This document shows positions 1 to 4,456 of a stretch of 5,630 bases of DNA, piece after piece. Location: positions 1-5,630 of the forward strand of contig JANOBY010000805.1 of assembly GCA_031411935.1 (NCBI GenBank), read 5' to 3'. The DNA comes from JAQGHR01 sp031411935 (GTDB lineage: Bacteria > Planctomycetota > Planctomycetia > Isosphaerales > Isosphaeraceae). How positions within the stretch are numbered: position 1 is the stretch's first letter; each line of letters starts with the position of its first letter. Under the pieces are notes generated by a model, which worked only from the letters and a program-made list of their open reading frames with translations, made no database searches and had not been told where the DNA came from. The position numbers and the translations under genes are program-made.

Positions 1-1
1 G

Positions 2-469
2 TCAGGAGCTACGCGGACGGTTCTGGCCGCGACGATTGGCCTGGATCATCTCATCCAGCTTCGAGAGGAAGCGGGACCGGTCCGGCTTGCCAAACGGCGA
101 GGGGCCTCCCGTGATCATGCCCGACTGCCTGAGCATGTCCATCAAGGCTCGGCTGCCCATGGCCTCGCCGATGTTTTCCTCGGTCCAGGCGTATCCCTTG
201 GGGCCCAGGACCTTCGCGCCCTTCGCCAGGCATCGTTCGGCGAGAGGAATGTCGCTCGTCACGGCGATATCTTCGGAGCTGATGTTCTCGACGATCCAGT
301 TGTCGGCGGCGTCGAACGTGCCTTTCACGACCACCATCTCGATCATCTCGGAGATGGGGATGAACAGCGACGCGTTCGACACCAGCAGGACCTTCAGCTC
401 GTACCGCCTGGCCACGCGGTACACTTCGTCCTTGACCGGGCAGGCATCTGCATCCACGAAGAGCTTCAT
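2..469 (-). CDS. yaiI: YaiI/YqxD (UPF0178, DUF188) family protein
   Basis: This is a complete 155-aa protein, the usual length for the family. Its molecular role is not established. The fold is thought to be related to PIN/NYN-type nuclease domains, so a nucleic-acid role is possible but unproven. The family signature is clear: an N-terminal VDADACPVK at residues 4-12, a central TSDIPLA around residues 71-77 with acidic residues that could bind metal, an LGPKGYAWTEENI segment near 87-99, and a C-terminal GGPSPFGKPDRSRF. The ATG at 469 is chosen because the next residues, KLFVDADACPV, match the usual start of the family; an in-frame TTG at 508 would add 13 atypical residues and overlap the upstream gene. 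No strong SD precedes the ATG. It sits 22 bases after the stop of the small membrane-protein gene, so translation may depend on readthrough from that gene. The TGA stop lies at the very edge of the window. Confidence 0.93.
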   Translation of the reverse strand: MKLFVDADACPVKDEVYRVARRYELKVLLVSNASLFIPISEMIEMVVVKGTFDAADNWIVENISSEDIAVTSDIPLAERCLAKGAKVLGPKGYAWTEENIGEAMGSRALMDMLRQSGMITGGPSPFGKPDRSRFLSKLDEMIQANRRGQNRPRSS

Positions 470-491
470 GATCGAAAATCGTACCGCCAAC

Positions 492-728
492 TTACCAGCT
501 GATGGCAACGGGCAGGCCCACGAAGTGCTGGATCACGGCCAGTCCGACAAGACATCCGGCAAGCAGGATCACGGTCTGAGACGCGTTCACCAGCCCTCGC
601 CGGAGCCCTTCCGGGGTCGCGAGCCGGGCGACCCCGCTGCGGAGCGTGAGGAACAACCCGACGACCAGCATGAGCCCGATCGGCCCAAGGATTGCCGCGA
701 CACGCAGGACATCCCACAAACTGGTCAC
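492..728 (-). CDS. small two-helix membrane protein, hypothetical
   Basis: I do not recognise this 78-aa protein. Two hydrophobic stretches are visible, about residues 9-29 (AAILGPIGLMLVVGLFLTL) and 51-71 (TVILLAGCLVGLAVI), joined by a basic, Arg-rich loop (RSGVARLATPEGLRRG). This predicts a two-pass inner-membrane hairpin. By the positive-inside rule the Arg-rich loop would be cytoplasmic and both ends outside. There is no cleavable signal peptide. It begins with GTG at 728, preceded by an SD-like GAGGTGG only 3 bases away (732-738 on the plus strand). Codons are strongly G/C at the third position, like the neighbouring real genes, which supports coding. It is upstream of, and probably co-transcribed with, the yaiI-like gene. 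It may be lineage-restricted. The function cannot be inferred from sequence. Confidence 0.7.
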   Translation of the reverse strand: MTSLWDVLRVAAILGPIGLMLVVGLFLTLRSGVARLATPEGLRRGLVNASQTVILLAGCLVGLAVIQHFVGLPVAISW

Positions 729-820
729 GGTCCACCTCGTGAAGAGAGCCGACTCGAAAACCCAGAATCCTTCTACGCAAATCGGATACCCCGCCCAGCT
801 CCAGCTCGGGTTCCTTCCAA

Positions 821-826
821 TTTATA
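821..826 (-). promoter_or_regulatory. possible -10 element for the membrane protein/yaiI operon
   Basis: On the minus strand this reads TATAAA, five of six matches to TATAAT, preceded directly by TG. It lies in the most AT-rich part of the 202-base gap between the 78-aa gene and tatD. Initiation from it would give a leader of roughly 85 bases before the GTG at 728. No acceptable -35 hexamer is found at 16-18 bases, so this is a weak call. If it is false, the two leftmost genes would be transcribed by readthrough from fur-tatD. Confidence 0.3.
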
Positions 827-885
827 CAACACGAAGTGGAGGGACCCGGCCTCATCGGCAAACTTCTTCAATCTTTCCTCGGAAA

Positions 886-901
886 TCGCGAGACCTCGCG
901 G
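886..901 (-). terminator. terminator-like hairpin after tatD
   Basis: A perfect 5-bp stem (CGCGA/TCGCG, 887-891 with 896-900) plus a T.G wobble at the base (886/901) encloses a 4-base loop. It lies 31 bases past the tatD stop. On the minus strand it is followed by GATTTCC, so it has only a three-T tract. It could be a weak intrinsic terminator or an mRNA 3'-end stabiliser for the fur-tatD transcript. A Rho-dependent end is equally possible. Confidence 0.3.
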
Positions 902-920
902 CCTGCGTCGACCCTGACGG

Positions 921-949
921 CGACATGTTGCTATTTCGCAACATGCTCG
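921..949 (-). repeat. inverted repeat spanning the tatD stop codon
   Basis: CATGTTGC (924-931) and GCAACATG (938-945) are perfect 8-base complements around a 6-base loop. Allowing one bulged base (946), the stem extends by 3 bp (921-923 with 947-949). The TAG stop of tatD (931-933) falls at the end of one arm and in the loop, so the last codons of tatD form part of the stem. No T-run follows. It is probably an mRNA 3'-end structure acting together with the second hairpin about 24 bases further downstream. Confidence 0.55.
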
Positions 950-1749
950 GCCGGTCGCGGGAGGCGAAACAGGCGGCGAGCGTTTGCCGAAGTGGCGATT
1001 GCGAGCTCTTGCAGGCTCACACCCTTCAAGTGGGCGAGGGTCTCGGCGGTGAGGGCGACTCGCGCGGGCTCGTTCCGCTTCCCGCGAAAGGGATGGGGCG
1101 TGAGATAGGGGCTATCGGTCTCGACGAGCAAACGGTCGATCGGGATCCTGGAGGCGACCTCGCGGAGCCCGTCCAGGTTCTTGTTCTCGAAGGTGATCAT
1201 CCCCGCGAACGAGATGCAGAGGCCGAGATCGAGCAGGGCCACGGCCTCGTCCCAGGTCCCTGTAAACGAATGCTGGACCCCGGCGATGGGTCCTCCGAAT
1301 CTCTGAAGTTGCTCGATCACGTCGGCCTGGCAGTCGCGGCTATGGATCACGACCGGCTTGCCCAGGGCCCGACCCAGCCGCAGGTGTCGCCCGAAGTAAT
1401 CCTGCTGGAGGGCGAACGGGGCCCGCGTCCAGTAGCGATCGAGGCCGGTCTCCCCCAGGGCCACCACCCGGGCATGGAGGGCAAGCCGCTCGACCTCGGC
1501 CCAGTCGTCGTTCGCCGCGTCGGCGGTCTCGTTGGGGTGGATGCCCACCGCCGCGAAGACTCCCGGATAGCGATCGGCAACCGCGAGGACGGCCGGCGAG
1601 TCGGCCCGATCGGTCGCGATGGCGACCATCTGCGTCACGCCGGCCTGACGCGCCGACTCGATCACTCCGTCCAGGTCATCCGCGAACTTGGAGGAGGCCA
1701 GATGGGCGTGGGTGTCGATCAGGTCCAGGGGCCCGGGCTCGTCGGTCAT
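931..1749 (-). CDS. tatD: TatD family metal-dependent deoxyribonuclease
   Basis: This is a complete 272-aa cytoplasmic metal-dependent hydrolase of the amidohydrolase-like TIM-barrel superfamily; 255-275 aa is usual. TatD enzymes act as Mg-dependent DNases (3'-5' exonuclease and AP-endonuclease activities have been reported), with roles in DNA repair and DNA breakdown. All expected metal ligands are visible: H14 and H16 in DTHAHL, E100 in GETGLD, H136 in VIHSRD, H160 in QHSFTG, and D212 in ETDSPYLTP. The substrate-side motif RGKRNEP (222-228) and the C-terminal ANARRLF are also present. The only small deviation is T163 where Ser is common in H-x-FSG. The ATG at 1749 overlaps the TGA of the upstream Fur-family gene (ATGA, 1746-1749), so translation is very likely coupled and it has no need of a strong SD of its own. 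The general family is certain; the precise member (TatD, YcfH or YjjV type) is not resolved. Confidence 0.96.
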   Translation of the reverse strand: MTDEPGPLDLIDTHAHLASSKFADDLDGVIESARQAGVTQMVAIATDRADSPAVLAVADRYPGVFAAVGIHPNETADAANDDWAEVERLALHARVVALGETGLDRYWTRAPFALQQDYFGRHLRLGRALGKPVVIHSRDCQADVIEQLQRFGGPIAGVQHSFTGTWDEAVALLDLGLCISFAGMITFENKNLDGLREVASRIPIDRLLVETDSPYLTPHPFRGKRNEPARVALTAETLAHLKGVSLQELAIATSANARRLFRLPRPAEHVAK

Positions 1750-2237
1750 GCTCGCTCGGAAGGGGCCGGGGCTCCGTCCTTCTCGCCTTCAAAATAACCG
1801 ACGATCTCGAGCCGATATCCCGTGACGTGGAACCCCTGATCCTGGAGCGAGGCCGTGAGGGCGGGGTCGAGCTTGGCGATCAGTTCCGGGTCGAAGCGCG
1901 TCTCCAGGTCCCGGACCGATCCGGTCTTGAGGCATCTCAGGTGATAGTGGTTCTCGCCGCGGGCGTCGTAGCGCGCCGACCCCTCGTCGCCCGAGAGCTT
2001 GACCACGAGATCGGAGGCGACCAACGCTTCCAGGGCCTTGTAGACGGTGGCCAGGCTGATGCTGGGGATCGCCTGGCGGACGGCGGTATACACGTCCTCG
2101 GCCGAGGGATGGCCGAGCCCCTCGGTGGTGGCGCGAACCAGATGGTCGTACACCGCGATCCTCTGCCGCGTGCAGCGCCAACCGGCCCGTTCCAGGGCGT
2201 CGCGGAGGGCATCAACATGGGGCAAGGCAACGGCCAT
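1746..2237 (-). CDS. Fur/PerR-family metal-dependent transcriptional regulator
   Basis: This is a complete 163-aa repressor. Fur-family proteins are cytoplasmic dimers that bind an operator when loaded with metal and control iron, zinc or peroxide responses. The winged-helix DNA-binding domain covers about residues 8-82, with RCTRQRIAVYDHL (21-33), HPSAEDVY (43-50) and the recognition-helix segment SISLATVYKAL (59-69). The dimerisation/metal domain has RYD (89-91) and NHYHLRC (96-102). H43, D91, H97, H99 and D110 align with the regulatory metal ligands of Bacillus PerR (H37, D85, H91, H93, D104). Of the four cysteines of the usual structural zinc site only C102 remains: the partner position is T105, and the C-terminal pair is replaced by GYFEGE. 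The ATG at 2237 has GGAGAG 9 bases upstream. The gene overlaps tatD by 4 bases. A palindromic promoter region lies 64 bases upstream of the start, so autoregulation is plausible. A PerR-like role is favoured over Fur or Zur, but this is inference. Confidence 0.93.
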   Translation of the reverse strand: MAVALPHVDALRDALERAGWRCTRQRIAVYDHLVRATTEGLGHPSAEDVYTAVRQAIPSISLATVYKALEALVASDLVVKLSGDEGSARYDARGENHYHLRCLKTGSVRDLETRFDPELIAKLDPALTASLQDQGFHVTGYRLEIVGYFEGEKDGAPAPSERA

Positions 2238-2300
2238 CGTTCCGGTCTCTCCGTCCGAGCGTCGGGGTGATCCATGGCCTCGGGACCGTGGATGTCATCT

Positions 2301-2329
2301 ATTGTTGATCTCCTTGACAGCGATGTCAA
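2301..2329 (-). promoter_or_regulatory. predicted sigma70-type promoter of the fur-tatD operon
   Basis: On the minus strand a perfect -35 TTGACA (2329-2324) is followed by a 17-base spacer and AACAAT (2306-2301), four of six matches to the -10 consensus. Transcription would begin near 2294, giving a leader of about 57 bases before the ATG at 2237. The block is clearly richer in A/T than its surroundings. A small palindrome, GATG-T-CATC (2291-2299), lies at the predicted start site. Confidence 0.55.
2314..2329. promoter_or_regulatory. 16-bp palindrome, candidate operator
   Basis: TTGACA (2314-2319), GCGA, TGTCAA (2324-2329) is a perfect 6-4-6 inverted repeat. It sits between the divergent fur and nusA genes, within both predicted promoters. 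A dimeric repressor bound here would block both. The adjacent Fur-family protein is the obvious candidate by position, but the sequence does not resemble a classical Fur or PerR box (AT-rich, 7-1-7). It has a distant likeness to FNR/CRP-type sites (TTGAT-N4-ATCAA). The binding protein is therefore unknown. Confidence 0.45.
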
Positions 2330-2343
2330 CCGCCTGTTAGTCT
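2314..2343 (+). promoter_or_regulatory. predicted promoter of the nusA operon
   Basis: A perfect -35 TTGACA (2314-2319) is followed by an 18-base spacer and TAGTCT (2338-2343), which keeps the key T, A and final T of the -10 element. The -10 match is weak (three of six). Initiation would occur around 2350, leaving a leader of about 335 bases before nusA. Its spacer contains the -35 of the leftward promoter, so the two promoters are physically interlocked. A closer promoter nearer 2687 cannot be excluded, although I see no better hexamer pair. Confidence 0.35.
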
Positions 2344-2686
2344 TGATATGCGGGTCGTTTAGGAAGCTTGCGTCGCGCCACCGGACCGCGAAGCCCGCGA
2401 GGGCCTCGCCTGGTTGCGATCGATGTTGCGGGTTTTCGAGGCGTCCTGGTTCTCGCCTGCTGCTGAGCTTTTCCACGGAGAGCACGAGCGGTCTCGTGGT
2501 CGCCGGTTGAGACTCATCATCATCGCGGGATCGTCCCGAGGAGGCGTCGCGCCGGGCCACAGGGTCGGGTCGCGGGAATGGGTTCGAAACTCGCCTTCTC
2601 GGGCGAGAGTGTTCCCCAACTTCCGGCGTCCCCTTCGTGTCCGATGAGTTTCGCCTCGGCTCGGCACGCCTCGGAGCGATCATCTC
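2344..2686 (+). other. nusA 5' leader, non-coding, hairpin-rich
   Basis: No convincing gene lies in these 343 bases: frames that are open here have much weaker third-position G/C bias than the flanking genes, and their products are Arg/Ser-rich without recognisable motifs. Three simple hairpins are visible: CACGAG/CTCGTG with a CGGT loop (2483-2498), CGGGA/TCCCG with a TCG loop (2526-2538), and a 7-bp stem CTCGCCT/GGGCGAG with a TCTC loop and one wobble (2590-2607). None is followed by a T-run, so they are not typical intrinsic terminators. The nusA SD, GGAG at 2673-2676, is 10 bases before the ATG. rimP, which often precedes nusA, is absent. The region is best read as a structured mRNA leader. 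Confidence 0.4.
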
Positions 2687-4237
2687 ATGAGCGTCGATCT
2701 CGTCCGCATCGTCGATAGCATCCACCGCGACAAGAATATCCCCAAGGAGATCTTGTTCGACGGGATCGAGTCGGCGCTCGCCACGGCCGCGAAGAAGCAC
2801 TATCCCGACGCCGAGGAGATCCAGGTCAAGATCGACCCGGACACCGGGAAGATCCGCACCACGGCCGACGGCAACCCGGTGGAACCGCCCGAGTTCGGGC
2901 GAATCGCCGCGCAGACGGCCAAGCAGGTGATCATCCAGAAGATCCGCGAGGCCGAGCGCGACAGCCTTTACGAGGAGTTCGAGGAGCAGAAGGGGGACCT
3001 GGTCACCGGCACCGTGCAACGCTTCGAGGGCGGGGCCGTGACCGTGAACCTGGGCAAGACCGACGGCCTCCTGCCCCGCTCCGAACAGATCCCCGGCGAG
3101 AGCCACCACCCCGGCGAACGCGTCCGGGCGGTGATCGTGGACGTGCGGAAGGTCGGCCAGCGGATCAAGATCATCCTCAGCCGCACGCACCCCGACTTCG
3201 TCCGCCGCCTATTCGAGCTGGAAATCCCCGAGATCGCCGACCAGATCATCGCCATCCGGGCCCTGGCACGCGAGGCCGGATATCGATCCAAGGTCGCCGT
3301 GACCTCGATCGACGCGAAGATCGACGCCGTGGGGGCCTGCGTGGGCGTGCGCGGCACACGCATCAAGAACATCGTGGACGAGCTGGGCGGCGAGCGCATC
3401 GACATCGTGCGCTGGAACGAGAGCCTCCAGGTCCTCATCCCCAACTCGCTCCAGCCCGCCGTGATCGACGAGGTCATGCTCTGCCAGCTCCTGGGCCGGG
3501 CGATCGTGCTGGTGCGCGAGGATCAGCTCAGCCTGGCCATCGGACGTCGCGGCCAGAACGTGCGGCTGGCCTCCAAGCTCGTGGGCTGGGACATCGAGAT
3601 CATGACCAGCGAGGAGCTCGACGAGCTCATCGAGAAGGCCGTCGGGATCTTCACGAAGATCGAGGGCGTGGACACCGAGCTCGCAGAACGTCTGGTCGAA
3701 CAGGGCATCCTCAGTTACGATGACCTGTCGATCATGGAAATCGACGGGCTGGTGAACACAATCGAAGGTCTCGACGAAGAAATGGCGATGGCCATCCGGG
3801 ATCGGGCCGAGAAGCTGGCCGAGGAGCAGGTGGACGAAGGTCCGCGGCGCAAGGGCGCACGCTCCCCCGCGGCCGAGGACAAGAAATCCACCCTGAGCGA
3901 CCTGTTTGTGGCCGAGGAGACCGTCCCGATCGCCGACACGGTTTCCGACGACTCGGAATCCGAGCTCGACGAAACCCCCGAAGGCGACGACCTGCGAGAT
4001 GTCGCCCTGGCCGAAGAGACCTCCCATGTCTCCGGGCACGAGGTCACCTCGGCCCCCGATGACTCGGACCAGGACGAAGTCGAGCGGATCGTGCAAGAGG
4101 CCGTGGAGGCAGGATCCACAGGCCAGGAACTGGAAGCCCATGAGGCCGGGGGGCATGACCTCCCGATCTCCCCGAAGCCTGCGGACTCCCCTTCGACCGG
4201 TTCGGATGGGGAAACTCGTGACGACCGCAATGAGTGA
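2687..4237 (+). CDS. nusA: transcription termination/antitermination factor NusA
   Basis: NusA binds RNA polymerase and nascent RNA, modulates pausing, intrinsic and Rho-dependent termination, and takes part in antitermination. This complete 516-aa protein shows the family architecture. The N-terminal polymerase-binding domain covers about 1-103, the S1 domain about 104-166 (DLVTGTVQRFEGGAVTVNLG), and then the conserved SRTHPDFVRRLFELEIPEI. KH1 has GVRGTRIKNIVDELGGERIDI (220-240) and KH2 has AIGRRGQNVRLASKLVGWDI (284-303). A helix-hairpin-helix/AR-like repeat spans about 322-380 (GVDTELAERLVEQGILSYDDL). From about 385 to the end is an acidic, low-complexity tail (for example DDSESELDETPEGDD) that looks disordered. 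It is longer than Bacillus NusA (371 aa) and similar in length to the E. coli protein, but has a single AR-like repeat plus tail instead of two repeats. DAVGACVG (213-220) has Ala where Pro is common. The ATG is supported by GGAG 10 bases upstream. It precedes infB, the standard order. Confidence 0.98.
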   Translation: MSVDLVRIVDSIHRDKNIPKEILFDGIESALATAAKKHYPDAEEIQVKIDPDTGKIRTTADGNPVEPPEFGRIAAQTAKQVIIQKIREAERDSLYEEFEEQKGDLVTGTVQRFEGGAVTVNLGKTDGLLPRSEQIPGESHHPGERVRAVIVDVRKVGQRIKIILSRTHPDFVRRLFELEIPEIADQIIAIRALAREAGYRSKVAVTSIDAKIDAVGACVGVRGTRIKNIVDELGGERIDIVRWNESLQVLIPNSLQPAVIDEVMLCQLLGRAIVLVREDQLSLAIGRRGQNVRLASKLVGWDIEIMTSEELDELIEKAVGIFTKIEGVDTELAERLVEQGILSYDDLSIMEIDGLVNTIEGLDEEMAMAIRDRAEKLAEEQVDEGPRRKGARSPAAEDKKSTLSDLFVAEETVPIADTVSDDSESELDETPEGDDLRDVALAEETSHVSGHEVTSAPDDSDQDEVERIVQEAVEAGSTGQELEAHEAGGHDLPISPKPADSPSTGSDGETRDDRNE

Positions 4238-4331
4238 GAATCCGGACATGACCCAACCATGAGGCCCGACCCGGGCAAACGCCTGGCCGGTCGCCGAGCC
4301 GCGATTTCCTCCTGACCTCCGCGCGAGATCC

Positions 4332-4371
4332 TCGTGCCAGGGCCCGGGTTGGGAATCTGGGCTTGGCACGA
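4332..4371 (+). repeat. long inverted repeat between nusA and infB
   Basis: TCGTGCCA (4332-4339) and TGGCACGA (4364-4371) are perfect 8-base complements. The stem continues inward with a G.T wobble (4340/4363) and a G-C pair (4341/4362), giving 10 bp, then after one mismatch two more G-C pairs. The loop is G-rich. No T-run follows on either strand, so it is not a standard intrinsic terminator. It may be an RNA processing or pausing site, or part of a larger fold that includes the infB SD. Confidence 0.6.
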
Positions 4372-4392
4372 TCGGCCGGCGGAGTTCACAAT
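4363..4392 (+). promoter_or_regulatory. possible internal promoter for infB
   Basis: TTGGCA (4363-4368; five of six matches to the -35 consensus) is followed by an 18-base spacer and CACAAT (4387-4392; four of six matches to the -10). The -10 lies in a short A/T-rich patch. Initiation would be near 4399, about 58 bases before the infB start. Such a transcript would lack the anti-SD sequence at 4307-4315. The -35 overlaps the right arm of the inverted repeat. Confidence 0.35.
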
Positions 4393-4442
4393 ACCTAGTA
4401 CAGTTGCGTCCCGAGCCGTCGTGGCGAAGGCGTGACCGTCTC

Positions 4443-4450
4443 AGGAGGAG
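4443..4450 (+). promoter_or_regulatory. strong ribosome binding site of infB
   Basis: AGGAGGAG is a near-perfect SD; its AGGAGG core ends 8 bases before a TTG at 4457. It decides the start of infB: the TTG gives the conserved IF-2 N-terminal sequence, while no in-frame ATG nearby would preserve it. Confidence 0.85.
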
Positions 4451-4456
4451 TCGCCG

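Larger units (their letters stand above)
4238..4456 (+). promoter_or_regulatory. nusA-infB intergenic region, structured
   Basis: This 219-base gap holds no ylxR or ylxQ, which often lie here in other bacteria. Several elements are visible. A 6-bp hairpin with an AAAC loop lies at 4271-4286. TCCTCCTGA at 4307-4315 is a perfect complement of the infB SD region TCAGGAGGA at 4441-4449. A helix CTCCGC (4317-4322) with GCGGAG (4379-4384) encloses a larger hairpin at 4332-4371. Two tiny overlapping frames follow the nusA stop: 4230-4262 (10 aa) and 4259-4315 (18 aa), joined by an ATGA overlap. Neither has a good SD. Together these suggest an mRNA segment that could control IF-2 synthesis, but the folding is by eye only. 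Confidence 0.4.

Noticed and set aside
36..917. Long plus-strand open frame opposite the yaiI and membrane-protein genes
   Set aside because: It is antisense to a recognised YaiI-family gene, and its translation has no family features.
2314..2329. Palindrome as a classical Fur or PerR box, or an FNR site
   Set aside because: The 6-4-6 TTGACA/TGTCAA form does not fit the AT-rich 7-1-7 Fur/PerR pattern, and it differs from the FNR half-site TTGAT. It is kept only as an operator of unknown protein.
2537..2601. tRNA-like segment: GGTTCGAAAC resembling a T-loop, with CGAGGAG and CTTCTCG able to pair as an acceptor stem
   Set aside because: The span is only 65 bases, the T-stem has a mismatch and a wobble, and no D-arm or 5-bp anticodon stem can be formed.
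2414..2647. 77-codon plus-strand frame in the nusA leader
   Set aside because: Third-position G/C is only about two thirds, well below the flanking genes. The start is TTG without an SD and the product is Arg-rich with no motif.
1937..3190. Minus-strand open frame crossing the fur start, the gap and the nusA start (about 417 codons)
   Set aside because: It overlaps two certain genes in other frames, and the predicted product has no coherent domain.
4332..4371. Intrinsic terminator between nusA and infB
   Set aside because: The stem is strong but no T-run follows on either strand, and infB must be expressed downstream.
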